Assembly (NCBI RefSeq): GCF_002897035.1
Contig: NZ_BAUX01000014.1
Location: 1-64,000, forward strand
From: Methylopila sp. Yamaguchi
Lineage (GTDB): Bacteria; Pseudomonadota; Alphaproteobacteria; Rhizobiales; Methylopilaceae
Length of the DNA: 64,000 nucleotides
Direction: 5' to 3'
In this document: piece after piece, positions 26,707-35,626 of the stretch
Layout of the letters: the number at the start of each line of letters is the position of its first letter
Position numbering within the stretch: position 1 is the first letter of the stretch
Translations under genes and position numbers: made by a program
The notes under the pieces: model-generated
The model's input: only the letters and a program-made list of their open reading frames with translations
Databases searched by the model: none
What the model was told of the DNA's origin: nothing

Positions 26707-27351
26707 TCAGCGACAGACGTCATACGGGCCGAGGTCGAAGTGGAAATGGTCACGGTGGGCGGCGTTGTAGTCGGGCGACAGCACGCCCGCGAACAGGCCG
26801 CACGCGCCGTCGCGGACCTCACGCAGGAAGGCGCCGCGCGCGCCGCCGTCGCTCCAGTCTCCGAGCACGCTGATCGTGCGACCGTCGGCGAGGCGGAAGG
26901 CCGCGACGTCGAGCGCATTTGCGGTGGCGTGCTGCGAGCGGCGGCCGTTCGCCCGGCCGTAGACGTTGCGGCACGAATAGCTGCCGAAGTGGCGGATTTC
27001 GACGAGCTTCGATCCGAGGTGCTTGAGCGCCGCCGGCTCCACCACGCGCCGCTCCCAGGCCGCCACCGCAGCCGCGAGGGCGCAGCGCATCGCCGGCGGA
27101 GCGTCGAGGGCGATCGAGGCCGCTGCCGGAACCACGCCGTCGACATAGCCGCAGCCGCCGACGAGCGGCCGCGGAGAGGCCGCGCGGACCTCGATCTCGG
27201 AGCGCGCGAGCACGCGGCGGCACAGATCGGGCGAGGCGGCGAGCGCGCGGATGCGCCACTGGGTGAAGACGCCTGGGGGGTCGCGCAGGTCGAGCGGCCA
27301 ATAGCGATCGAGATCGGACGCGACGATCGCCGCCGTCACGCCGACGACCAC
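26707..27351 (-). CDS. Extensin-like family protein (start uncertain)
   Basis: Extensin-like C-terminal domain (PF06904 type), with the CGYVDGV, SYSCRNVYGRANGRRSQHATANALDVAAF pattern (given in parts in family alignments), FLREVRDGACGLF and HRDHFHFDLGPYDVCR. The His/Asp set resembles M15-type peptidoglycan peptidases, so a cell-wall role is likely. The GTG at 27351 is the first conventional start, but it cuts the membrane anchor in half. The frame is open back to beyond 27459 and encodes SERPPAPEAANEPPP, RPRRRPILGRLVARG and the rest of the span; an ATT at 27457-27459, overlapping the end of the upstream gene, is the best candidate for the true start. Confidence 0.8.
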   Translation of the reverse strand: MVVGVTAAIVASDLDRYWPLDLRDPPGVFTQWRIRALAASPDLCRRVLARSEIEVRAASPRPLVGGCGYVDGVVPAAASIALDAPPAMRCALAAAVAAWERRVVEPAALKHLGSKLVEIRHFGSYSCRNVYGRANGRRSQHATANALDVAAFRLADGRTISVLGDWSDGGARGAFLREVRDGACGLFAGVLSPDYNAAHRDHFHFDLGPYDVCR

Positions 27352-27451
27352 GGCGACCCCCAGAAGGCCGCGGGCGACGAGGCGACCGAGGATCGGCCGA
27401 CGTCGCGGGCGAGGCGGCGGCTCGTTCGCCGCTTCGGGGGCCGGCGGGCGT

Positions 27452-27643
27452 TCAGAAATCGCTCGCCAATCCCTTGCTTTCCCAATCGCCGTAGCGCACG
27501 GGCTCCGGCCCCTTGCGGCCGTTCAGTTCCTTGGCCTTCGTAAGCTCCGCCGCCTGACGCTCGTAGTCGGCGCGGCGAGTTTCGGCCTCCGCCAGCGCGC
27601 GGGCGGCGGCCTCGCTCAAGTCTCTTCGCGGCTCCTCGGCCAT
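27452..27643 (-). CDS. DUF1674 protein (SDHAF4-like succinate dehydrogenase assembly factor)
   Basis: A 63-aa protein ending in the diagnostic GPEPVRYGDWESKGLASDF, which is the conserved C-terminus of DUF1674/SDHAF4. In mitochondria SDHAF4 binds the flavinylated SdhA subunit and promotes complex II assembly; the same is inferred here. The ATG at 27643 has a very strong GGAGGAAG site. It is divergent from htpX (129 nt) and runs directly into the extensin-like gene, whose probable N-terminus overlaps its last codons. No sdh genes are in the window. Confidence 0.85.
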   Translation of the reverse strand: MAEEPRRDLSEAAARALAEAETRRADYERQAAELTKAKELNGRKGPEPVRYGDWESKGLASDF

Positions 27644-27772
27644 GGCCTGCTTCCTCCGCTGATCCAATCGTGACCCCGCGACGCATTGGCGCAAAACGAG
27701 GACGCCCCCCACATATAAGCCGCTTCCGCGCCCGCGCGAGCATTCGCGACCCCTGGTGGAGACCCGACCCAC

Positions 27773-28702
27773 ATGAACTACTTCCGCACGGCCCTTCTGC
27801 TGGCAGGCATGACCGCGCTGTTCATGGGAGTGGGCTTCCTGATCGGCGGCAAAGGCGGCCTGATGATCGCCTTCGTCGTGGCGCTCGCCATGAACGCCTG
27901 GAGCTACTGGAACTCCGACAAGGCCGTTCTGCGCATGCACAACGCGCAGGAGGTGGACGCCCGTTCCGCCCCCGAATTCTACACGATGGTGCAGGAGCTC
28001 GCGGCCCGCGCACGACTGCCGATGCCCCGCGTCTACATCATCGACGAGCCTCAGCCGAACGCCTTCGCGACCGGCCGCAACCCCGAGAACGCGGCGGTGG
28101 CCGCCACCACGGGTCTGCTCCATTCCCTTAGCCGAGAGGAGGTGGCGGGGGTGATGGCGCACGAGCTGGCGCATGTGAAGAACCACGACACGCTGATCAT
28201 GACGATCACGGCGACCATCGCCGGCGCGATCTCGATGCTGGCGAACTTCGGATTTCTGTTCTCCGGAAACCGCGAGAACAACGGTTCGCCCTTCGGCGTG
28301 ATAGGCTCGATCGCGATGATGATTCTTGCCCCCATCGCCGCGATGATCGTTCAGATGGCGATCAGCCGCACCCGTGAGTATCAGGCTGACAAGCTCGGCG
28401 CCGAGATCTGTGGCCGTCCGGACTGGCTGGCCTCCGCCCTCGGCAAGATCGCCGGCGCCGCCGCCCACATCGAGAACGACACTGCCGAGCGCAACCCCGC
28501 GACCGCGCACATGTTCATCATCAACCCGCTCTCGGGGCACCGGATGGACAATCTGTTCTCGACCCACCCGGCGACGGAGAACCGGATCGCCGCCTTGATG
28601 GAGCTCGCCCGTGGCATGGGCGCCCGGCCCTCCGTCGCTCCGTCGGGTCCGGCTTCGGGCCCCTGGGGCGGATCGCAGCGTCGAAGCGGCCCCTGGGGTT
28701 GA
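27773..28702 (+). CDS. htpX: Zinc metalloprotease HtpX
   Basis: Inner-membrane M48 protease that degrades misfolded membrane proteins with FtsH. The 309-aa protein has two N-terminal spans (about 5-22 and 28-44), the zinc motif His130-Glu131-x2-His134 ([12 protein letters not shown]), two further spans near 145-165 and 175-200, and the third ligand region [15 protein letters not shown]. The C-terminal tail is Gly/Pro/Ser-rich. The stop overlaps the TTG start of rsmB, so the genes are likely coupled. Divergent from the SDHAF4-like gene. A heat-shock promoter was not confirmed. Confidence 0.95.
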   Translation: MNYFRTALLLAGMTALFMGVGFLIGGKGGLMIAFVVALAMNAWSYWNSDKAVLRMHNAQEVDARSAPEFYTMVQELAARARLPMPRVYIIDEPQPNAFATGRNPENAAVAATTGLLHSLSREEVAGVMAHELAHVKNHDTLIMTITATIAGAISMLANFGFLFSGNRENNGSPFGVIGSIAMMILAPIAAMIVQMAISRTREYQADKLGAEICGRPDWLASALGKIAGAAAHIENDTAERNPATAHMFIINPLSGHRMDNLFSTHPATENRIAALMELARGMGARPSVAPSGPASGPWGGSQRRSGPWG

Positions 28703-30075
28703 CCCGCCCCCCCGCGTTCCGAACCTCGACGCCTGGCCGCCGCTCGATGGGAGGCGGCCAGCGGCCGGCGCCTGAGCCGGTGGGCCTCGGGCCGCGCCGC
28801 GTGGCCGTTCGGCTGGTGGAAGGCGTGCTGTCCCGCTCGCGCCCGCTCGACGGCGCGCTCGAGGCGGAGCACGACCCCACCGGCTTCCGGGCGCTGGAGG
28901 AGCGCGACCGGGCGCTCGCCCGCGCCATCGCCGGGTCGACGCTGCGGCGGTTCGGCACCCTGCGGTCCTTGATCGCCGCGAAGCTCGAGAAGGGCTTGCC
29001 GAAGAAGGCAGGGCCGCTGGAGGCGATCCTCGCCACCGGCGCCGCGCAAGCTCTGTTCATGGACACGCCGGCGCACACCGCGGTGGACCTCGCCGTCGCC
29101 TGCGCGCGCGCCGATCCGGACGCGCGCCACTTCTCCGGCCTTGTCAACGCCGTGCTGCGCAAGATCGTCAGCGAAGGCGCCCCCGAGCCGACGCTAGGGG
29201 CCGACCTGCCGGCATGGCTCTACGCCCGCTGGACGCGCGCCTATGGCGCGGAGGCCGCCGCGGCGATCGCGCTCCGGCTGAGCGTCGAACCGGCGCTCGA
29301 CCTCACCGTGAAATCGGATCCCGCTGGCTGGGCGGAAACGCTCGGCGGGGTCGCCTTGCCGACCGGCGGCGTGCGCTTGGCGCATGGCGGCCGCGTGGCG
29401 CAGCTCGCCGGGTTCGACGACGGCGCGTGGTGGGTGCAGGACGCCGCCGCGGCGCTGCCCGCCCGGCTGTTCGGCGACCTCCAGGGCAAGCGGGCCATCG
29501 ATCTTTGCGCGGCGCCCGGCGGCAAGACGGCCCAGCTGGCCGCGGCCGGCGCCGAGGTCGTCGCGGTCGACAAGTCCGCCGAGCGGTTGCGCCGCCTGAG
29601 CGACAATCTTTCGCGGCTGAAGCTGTCAGCCGAAGCCCGGGTCGGCGACGCCGCCAGCGTGTCTTTGGAGCCTGCCGACGCCGTGCTGTTGGACGCGCCT
29701 TGCAGCGCCACCGGCACCATCCGCCGGCATCCCGACGTCGCCTGGATGAAGCGGGAAAGCGACATCGCGACGCTCGCGAAGCTGCAGGCGCGGCTGCTCG
29801 ACGCGGCGCTTCGGCTGGTGAAGCCGGGCGGCCTGCTGGTGTACTGCACCTGTTCGCTGGAGCCGGAAGAAGGCGAGCGTCAGATTGAGGCCTTCCTCGC
29901 TCGTGCGGCCGGCCGCGTCGCGCTCGAGCCTGTGACCGAGGCCGAGTTGCCGGGCTACGGCGAGGCCGTGGGTTCGGACGGCTTCCTGCGCACTCTGCCG
30001 AGCCACCTTGCGGCGGACGACCCCCGGCTCGCCGGCCTCGACGGCTTCTTCGCCGCGCGGATGCGCGTGAGCTGA
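28699..30075 (+). CDS. RsmB/NOP family 16S rRNA m5C methyltransferase
   Basis: Probable 16S rRNA cytosine-C5 methyltransferase (RsmB, C967 in E. coli). The 458-aa protein has an N-terminal NusB-like helical domain (about 30-165, with [12 protein letters not shown]) and a Rossmann methyltransferase domain with [10 protein letters not shown], the proton-donor motif DAPCSATG and the nucleophile motif YCTCS. The first start is a TTG overlapping the htpX stop by 4 nt; the ATG at 28747 (MGGGQRP) is an alternative that removes a poorly conserved head. The heparinase-like gene follows 82 nt later, a pairing common in rhizobia, where purH usually comes next; purH is not here. Confidence 0.9.
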   Translation: MTRPPAFRTSTPGRRSMGGGQRPAPEPVGLGPRRVAVRLVEGVLSRSRPLDGALEAEHDPTGFRALEERDRALARAIAGSTLRRFGTLRSLIAAKLEKGLPKKAGPLEAILATGAAQALFMDTPAHTAVDLAVACARADPDARHFSGLVNAVLRKIVSEGAPEPTLGADLPAWLYARWTRAYGAEAAAAIALRLSVEPALDLTVKSDPAGWAETLGGVALPTGGVRLAHGGRVAQLAGFDDGAWWVQDAAAALPARLFGDLQGKRAIDLCAAPGGKTAQLAAAGAEVVAVDKSAERLRRLSDNLSRLKLSAEARVGDAASVSLEPADAVLLDAPCSATGTIRRHPDVAWMKRESDIATLAKLQARLLDAALRLVKPGGLLVYCTCSLEPEEGERQIEAFLARAAGRVALEPVTEAELPGYGEAVGSDGFLRTLPSHLAADDPRLAGLDGFFAARMRVS

Positions 30076-30157
30076 CGCGTCCGCGAATCGCGACAAGCGC
30101 CTGCAGGTGTGCGACGACTCCTGAAATGAGGGGGAAACGGCGAAGGGCCCGCATGCC

Positions 30158-31915
30158 ATGAGCATCGGGGCGCTCGAGGAGACCGCGCGGCTCATGCGCT
30201 TCGCCGTAGGCGAGGTCGCGCGCGGCGGCTGGCGGCGGATGGCGGGCCTGGCCGCAGCGCCGTTGCATGCGACGGGGCGCGCGCCGGACAAGCTCGTCAT
30301 CGCCCCGCAGGACCTGCGCACCTCGGACCCGACCCGAGCCGGCGAGATCTACGCCGGGGTGTTCGCCTTCGCGGGAAAGAGCGTGCCGGTCGAAGGAGCC
30401 TCGCCGTTCCGTGTCGAGCCGCCGTCGCCGGAATGGGCGGAGGCGCTGCACGGCTTCGGATGGCTGCGCCACCTGCGCGCCGCCGACACGACGCTCGCCC
30501 GCGCCAACGCCCGGGCGCTGGTCGAAGAGTGGATCGCGCTTGGCGGCGGCGGAGACCCGATCGCCCGCGCCGCCCATGTCACGGCGCGGCGCGTGATCTC
30601 CTGGCTCTGCCAGTCGCCGCTGATCCTCGACGGCGCCGACCGCGCCTTCTACCGGCGCTTCCTGCGAAGCCTCGCGCGCCAGACGCGAAGGCTTGGCCGC
30701 GCGCGCCGCCTCGCGCCCGACGGCCTGCCGCGACTTAACGTCGTCTGCGCGTTGGCCTACGCCGGGCTCTGCTTCGCCGGCGACGGGCGGCTGCTGAAAT
30801 CGGCCTCCGTCGCGCTTGGAGAGGAGCTCGACCGCCAGATCCTTCCGGACGGCGGGCATATCAGCCGGAACCCGAGCGCGCTGGTCGAGGCGATGCTAGA
30901 TCTGCTGCCGCTGCGGCAGGCCTACGCCGCCCGCAACGCCCAACCGCCGCAGTCGCTCCTGAACGCCGTCGATCGCGCTATGCCGATGATCCGGTTCTTC
31001 CGGCACGGCGATGGGGCCTTCGCACAGTTCAACGGCGCCGGACCGACGCAGGCCGACTTGGTGGCGACGGTCCTCGCCTATGACGACGCCCGCGGCCCGC
31101 TGCCCGAAGAGGCGCCTCATTCCGGCTATGCGCGTCTGCAGGCCGGGCCAACGGCGGTGCTTGTGGACGTGGGCCCGCCGCCGCCTCCGGGAGCGTCGCG
31201 CGACGCGCATGCCGGCGCGTTGTCGTTCGAACTGTCCAGCGGCCCCGAGCAGATCGTGGTCAACTGCGGGGTCCCCCGCTTCGGCCGCGCGAGTTGGGGC
31301 CTCGCGCCGCGCGCGACGGCCGCCCATTCGACCCTCGTCGTCGCGGACACCTCGTCCTGCCGCTTCGCCGGCGTTCGCTGCGCCGGACTCTTGGGCCGGA
31401 TCGTGGTCGCCGGCCCGCGCGCGGTCCTCGCCCGCCGCGAGCGGACGGGGGAGGGCATGCGCGTCTCCGCCACGCACGACGGCTACGCTCGCCGCTTCGG
31501 GGTGATCCACGCGCGCACGATGACGGTGGCGAGCGCGGGCGACCGTCTCGAAGGCGAAGACGCTCTGCGGCCCGTCCACGCCGGGCGCGGACCGGAGGAT
31601 TCGCGCGTGGCGCTTCGATTCCATCTCCATCCCGGCGTGCGCGCGAGCGTCACGCAGGACGGCCAGGGCGCCATGCTCGCGCTGCCGAGCGGCCGAGGCT
31701 GGCTGTTCGCGGCGCCGGGTTTCGCCGTGGAGCTGGAGGAGAGCATCTACTTCGCGGGCGCCAACGGGCCGCGGCGAACCGAACAGATCGTCGTGCATGC
31801 GACGGTGCGAGGCGCGCCCCTGATCGGCTGGAGCTTCCGTCGCCTCGACGCCGAGCTTGGAACGGAGCGTCGCTCCCGGACGACGGGGCGCGACGACGGA
31901 CCGACGCTGATCTAG
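30158..31915 (+). CDS. Heparinase II/III family protein
   Basis: A 585-aa protein with the heparinase II/III architecture: an N-terminal alpha/alpha toroid (about 40-330, with LPDGGHISRNPSALVEAMLDLLPL broken by short loops and RFFRHGDGAFAQFNGAG) and a C-terminal beta-sandwich (about 340-560, with IVVNCGVPRFGRASW and AAHSTLVVADTSSCRF). These elements are conserved in the rhizobial group, whose substrate is unknown, probably a polyanionic sugar. No signal peptide is visible, unlike true secreted lyases. It follows rsmB and likely shares its transcript. Confidence 0.85.
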   Translation: MSIGALEETARLMRFAVGEVARGGWRRMAGLAAAPLHATGRAPDKLVIAPQDLRTSDPTRAGEIYAGVFAFAGKSVPVEGASPFRVEPPSPEWAEALHGFGWLRHLRAADTTLARANARALVEEWIALGGGGDPIARAAHVTARRVISWLCQSPLILDGADRAFYRRFLRSLARQTRRLGRARRLAPDGLPRLNVVCALAYAGLCFAGDGRLLKSASVALGEELDRQILPDGGHISRNPSALVEAMLDLLPLRQAYAARNAQPPQSLLNAVDRAMPMIRFFRHGDGAFAQFNGAGPTQADLVATVLAYDDARGPLPEEAPHSGYARLQAGPTAVLVDVGPPPPPGASRDAHAGALSFELSSGPEQIVVNCGVPRFGRASWGLAPRATAAHSTLVVADTSSCRFAGVRCAGLLGRIVVAGPRAVLARRERTGEGMRVSATHDGYARRFGVIHARTMTVASAGDRLEGEDALRPVHAGRGPEDSRVALRFHLHPGVRASVTQDGQGAMLALPSGRGWLFAAPGFAVELEESIYFAGANGPRRTEQIVVHATVRGAPLIGWSFRRLDAELGTERRSRTTGRDDGPTLI

Positions 31916-32134
31916 GGCGAAGAGTCTGGGCTAGGCCGCCCGGCGAAGCGGCCGAGCGACGCGCCAAGCTTGGACAGCTCCGCGGCGCGGAGTTCGACAC
32001 ATAGGGTCGGTCTGGGAAGGCGTCGAGCCGCTCTGCGCCTCGGCCGCCCGGTCGCTCGGAGCGCCTTTCTATCCCCCGCGACCAACGATCATCTCACCAA
32101 TCGGTTGCGATGCGGAACCTGTCGGCGCGCTTTG
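31916..32134. other. Intergenic region (219 nt)
   Basis: Between the heparinase-like gene and a small gene on the opposite strand. I see no coding frame with a start and ribosome site, no terminator with a U-tract and no repeat. The conserved neighbour purH of other Rhizobiales is absent. Confidence 0.4.
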
Positions 32135-32401
32135 TCAGGCGACGCGCGCGGCGGGGAAGGGGATCACGACCGAGGCCGCGCTCACCGCGCCCGCCCGAAA
32201 GTCCCCGAGGTGACCGGATTCCACGACCTCGTCGATCGCGCGGCGCAGGTCGTCGGGCGAATTGACGTCATGGCCCAGATCGGAGGCGATCGTGGCGGCG
32301 CTGCCGATCAGCGCGGCGAACACGACGCGCGGGTCCTCCCCGCAACGCTGAAGAGTACGGGCGAGGCGAAGGACTACGGCGTTCACGTCATCGTTCGACA
32401 T
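32135..32401 (-). CDS. Small protein of unknown function
   Basis: An 88-aa predicted helical protein starting MSNDDVNAVVLRLARTLQRCG. GGAGG lies 10 nt before the ATG at 32401; an upstream in-frame ATG (32428) would add nine residues. Central segments (VVFAALIGSAATIASDLGHDV and DDLRRAIDEVVESGHLGDF) suggest two or three helices; the tail is Ala/Val-rich. No family recognised. A 21-bp palindrome (32506-32526) in an AT-rich stretch upstream is a candidate operator, so the gene may be specifically regulated. Confidence 0.55.
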   Translation of the reverse strand: MSNDDVNAVVLRLARTLQRCGEDPRVVFAALIGSAATIASDLGHDVNSPDDLRRAIDEVVESGHLGDFRAGAVSAASVVIPFPAARVA

Positions 32402-32505
32402 TGGATCAGCGCCTCCGCGCCGCTTCACGGCCCACTCCTAGCTAAAGAGCGAGCGCTACACTTGATCGACAGACAAACTCACGTCCGAATCATCGTTGCT
32501 GAACG

Positions 32506-32526
32506 TCAATACTGAGTTTGTATTGA
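32506..32526. promoter_or_regulatory. Perfect palindrome TCAATAC-N7-GTATTGA, candidate operator
   Basis: A 7-bp perfect inverted repeat with a 7-nt centre, in an unusually AT-rich gap. On the minus strand the right arm continues as GTATTGACG, so it overlaps a possible -35 element (TTGACG) for the small gene starting at 32401. The geometry is that of a dimeric repressor or LuxR/TetR-type site. Confidence 0.45.
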
Positions 32527-32572
32527 AATGAGACTGGACTGTGGCTGGGTTGCGTCATTTCCTGCGATTCGT

Positions 32573-33085
32573 TCACGACATGCTGAATCCTTCCGGATCC
32601 ACCGTCGCCTGCAAGCGGGCCGCGGCGAGCCGCGCGAACGCGAGCGAGACGGCCTTGCGGCGCGCGCCCGCCAGCGGAAAGCGCGGGGCTTCACGCAGAA
32701 TGGCCGCGCCGTAGCCGTCGGCGGCGATCAAGCCGACGTCCTCGGGGATCAGGGCCTGCGGAAAGTCCGCGCCCACGGCGAAGTAGAGCGCGTCGCAGAA
32801 CGGCCGGTACTCCGGCCATTTGCGGTCGGAGCGAAAATCCTGCGGCCCGGATTTGATCTCGACGATGACGATCTCGCCCGTGCGGCCAAGCGCCATCACG
32901 TCCGCGCGCCGGCCGGAGCGGAGCGGCGTCTCGCGGAGACAGCCGTAGCCGGCGGCGACGAAATGCCGGCACACGCCGCGCGCCAGCGTGGCGGCCACTC
33001 CCGACAACGACGACGGCCGGGCGGCTTCCGCCACGACCTCGTCAAGCAGCTCAGCCGAGGTCTCTGAAGGCGACATGTTCTCCAT
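32573..33085 (-). CDS. mmcB: MmcB family DNA repair protein
   Basis: A 170-aa protein of the MmcB (DUF1052) family, known in Caulobacter as a DNA-damage-inducible repair factor. The sequence shows a PD-(D/E)xK nuclease core: RSGRRADV with Asp62 and VIVEIKSG with Glu76 and Lys78, followed by DFRSDRKWPEY and a C-terminal AVSLAFARLAAARLQ helix. Starts MEN (33085) and MSP (33076) are both possible. It is divergent from the transketolase-like gene; I did not find a clear LexA box (GTTC-N7-GTTC) in the 127-nt gap. Confidence 0.9.
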   Translation of the reverse strand: MENMSPSETSAELLDEVVAEAARPSSLSGVAATLARGVCRHFVAAGYGCLRETPLRSGRRADVMALGRTGEIVIVEIKSGPQDFRSDRKWPEYRPFCDALYFAVGADFPQALIPEDVGLIAADGYGAAILREAPRFPLAGARRKAVSLAFARLAAARLQATVDPEGFSMS

Positions 33086-33212
33086 ACGTTCGATAATGGC
33101 ACGAACAGGGAACGGCGCAAGAGTGAAGTTGCTCCCATGCTCGTAGACCGGTCGACGTGGGGCGCGCGGGGGCTATGATGACCGTCCCTAACCCGGAACA
33201 GGACGCAAGATC

Positions 33213-35612
33213 ATGGCGGTGGGACAGGCGGACGACCGGCGGCTCGCGCCGCTGCGGGAGCTCGAGCGCAAGGCGCTCTGGCTCGCGACGTGGACGATCC
33301 ACAACGCCAACCATCTGCGCCCGTCGGACGGGCTGAAGGTCGGCGGCCATCAGGCGTCTTCGGCGTCGCTCGCGACGATCATGACGGCGCTCTACTTCGC
33401 GGCGCTGCGGCCCGAGGACCGGGTGGCGGTGAAGCCGCACGCGAGCCCAGTGTTCCACGCGATCCAGTACCTGTTCGGGAACCAGACCCGCGAGAAGCTG
33501 GAGGCGTTCCGCGCCTTCGGCGGCGCGCAGTCCTATCCCTCCCGGACGAAGGACGTGGACGACGTCGACTTCTCCACAGGGTCGGTCGGCCTCGGCGCCG
33601 CGGCCACGGTGTTCGCCTCGCTGACGCAGGACTACCTGCGCGCCAAGGGGTTGGGGACGGAGCGGCCGGAGGGGCGCATGATCGCGCTCGTGGGCGACGC
33701 GGAGCTCGACGAGGGCAACATCTTCGAGTGCCTGCTCGAGGGCTGGAAGCACGGGCTCCGAAACTGCTGGTGGATCATCGACTACAACCGCCAGAGCCTC
33801 GACGCGGTCGTGCGTGAGGGCCTGTACGAACGCATTTCGGCGCTGTTCGAAGGCCTTGGCTGGGACGTGGTCGTGCTGAAGTACGGGCGCCTGCTGGAGG
33901 AGGCCTTCGCGGAGCCCGGGGGCGGAAAGCTCCGCGATTGGATCGACCGCTGCCCGAACCAGCTGTTCTCGGCGCTGTCGTTCCAGGGCGGCGCGGCGTG
34001 GCGCAAGCGTCTGCTCGACGAGATCGGCGACCAAGGCGCGGTCACGGCCCTTATCGAGCGGCGCTCGGACGTCGAGCTCGCGGCGCTGATGACGAACCTC
34101 GCCGGCCACGACCTGCCGACGCTGCTCGAGGCCTTCGAGCGCATCGACCACGACCGGCCGGTCTGCTTCCTCGCCTACACCATCAAGGGCTACGGCCTGC
34201 CGCTCGCCGGCCACAAGGACAATCATTCCGGGCTGATGACGCCGGCCCAGATGGCGGCGTTTCGGCAGTCCATGGGCGTCCGCGAAGGCCGGGAGTGGGA
34301 CCTGTTCGAGGGCCTGTCGATTCCGCCCGACGAGCTTCAGGCCTTTCTTGCGGGCGTTCCTTTCGTCGCGAAGGGCCGCCGCGGCTACGAGAGCGGCAAG
34401 CTTCCGGTCCCCGCGCGGCTCGAGGCCGACGTTCCCGTCGAGACCTCGACCCAGGCCGCCTTTGGTCGTCTGCTGGACAGGCTCGCGAAAGGCGACACCG
34501 CCCTCGCCGATCGTATCGTCACCACCTCGCCGGACGTGACCGTCTCCACCAACCTCGGACCCTGGGTGAACCGTCGCGGCCTGTTCGCCCGCGAGAGCAT
34601 GGCGGATCTTTTCCGCGAGGAGCGCATCGCCTCGGCGCAGAAGTGGGAGTTCGGGCCGAAGGGCCAGCATCTCGAACTTGGCATCGCCGAGATGAACCTG
34701 TTTCTGGCGCTGGGCGCCCTGGGGCTGTCGCACTCCCTGTTCGGCGAGCGGCTGATCCCGGTCGGCACGCTCTACGACCCCTTCATCGCCCGCGGCCTCG
34801 ATGCGCTGATCTACGCCTGCTACCAGGACGCCCGCTTCATTCTGGCCGCGACGCCCTCGGGCGTGACGCTCGCGCCGGAGGGCGGCGCGCACCAGTCGAT
34901 CGCGACCCCGCTGATTGGCCTCGCCCAGGACGGGCTCGCGAGCTTCGAGCCGGCCTACGCCGACGAGCTGGCGGCGATCCTCGCCTTCGCCTTCGACTAC
35001 GTGCAGCGCGACGGCAAGTCCGGCGTGGCGGATTGGGAGCGCGAGGAGACCGGCGGCTCAGTGTACCTCCGGCTCTCCACACGCATGCTGGAGCAGCCGC
35101 AGCGCGCGATGACGCCGGAGTTTGCGGGCGAGATCGTCGACGGCGCCTACTGGTGGCGCGAGCCCGGCCCGAACTGCGAGGTGGTGATCGCCTATCAGGG
35201 CGCGGTCGCGAAGGAGGCGATCGAGGCTGTGGGGCTGATCGCCGGCGATCGCCGCGACGTGGGTCTGCTGGCCGTCACCTCGGCCGACCGGCTGATGGCA
35301 GGCTGGACCGCGGCGCACCGGGCCCGCGAACGCGGCGTCGCCCATGCGACGTCGTTGGCCGAACGCCTGCTGGGGCGGCTACCCCGGCATTGCGCGATCG
35401 TCACCGTGATCGACGGCCATCCGGCGACGCTCGGCTGGCTGGGCTCGGTCTGCGGCCATCGCGTCCGCGCGCTCGGCGTCGAGCACTTCGGCCAGACCGG
35501 AACCATCGCCGACCTCTACCGGCACTTCGGCATCGACGCGCAGGGCCTCGTCCGGGCGGCGGAGGGTCTGGCGCCCGGACGGCCCCTGAGGCATCTGACA
35601 GCCTTGGGGTAG
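33213..35612 (+). CDS. Transketolase / pyruvate dehydrogenase E1-like ThDP enzyme
   Basis: A 799-aa thiamine-diphosphate enzyme resembling the homodimeric AceE-type E1 but about 90 residues shorter. The cofactor motif reads GDAELDEGN (161-169) with the matching Asn192 in DYNRQS. The N-terminal DGLKVGGHQASSAS and KPHASPVFHAIQYLFGN, central YTIKGYGLPLAGHKDNHSG and later QHLELGIAEMNLF are E1/transketolase landmarks. No E2 or E3 genes are nearby, so it may work alone, serve a distant complex, or be a transketolase-like enzyme with unknown substrate. Often annotated simply as transketolase in Rhizobiales. Confidence 0.8.
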   Translation: MAVGQADDRRLAPLRELERKALWLATWTIHNANHLRPSDGLKVGGHQASSASLATIMTALYFAALRPEDRVAVKPHASPVFHAIQYLFGNQTREKLEAFRAFGGAQSYPSRTKDVDDVDFSTGSVGLGAAATVFASLTQDYLRAKGLGTERPEGRMIALVGDAELDEGNIFECLLEGWKHGLRNCWWIIDYNRQSLDAVVREGLYERISALFEGLGWDVVVLKYGRLLEEAFAEPGGGKLRDWIDRCPNQLFSALSFQGGAAWRKRLLDEIGDQGAVTALIERRSDVELAALMTNLAGHDLPTLLEAFERIDHDRPVCFLAYTIKGYGLPLAGHKDNHSGLMTPAQMAAFRQSMGVREGREWDLFEGLSIPPDELQAFLAGVPFVAKGRRGYESGKLPVPARLEADVPVETSTQAAFGRLLDRLAKGDTALADRIVTTSPDVTVSTNLGPWVNRRGLFARESMADLFREERIASAQKWEFGPKGQHLELGIAEMNLFLALGALGLSHSLFGERLIPVGTLYDPFIARGLDALIYACYQDARFILAATPSGVTLAPEGGAHQSIATPLIGLAQDGLASFEPAYADELAAILAFAFDYVQRDGKSGVADWEREETGGSVYLRLSTRMLEQPQRAMTPEFAGEIVDGAYWWREPGPNCEVVIAYQGAVAKEAIEAVGLIAGDRRDVGLLAVTSADRLMAGWTAAHRARERGVAHATSLAERLLGRLPRHCAIVTVIDGHPATLGWLGSVCGHRVRALGVEHFGQTGTIADLYRHFGIDAQGLVRAAEGLAPGRPLRHLTALG

Positions 35613-35626
35613 TTCAAGTTCAGCCG

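Noticed and set aside
33086-33212. Possible LexA box between mmcB and the E1-like gene
   Set aside because: Several GTTC or GAAC triplet-like matches exist but not with the GTTC-N7-GTTC spacing expected in alphaproteobacteria.
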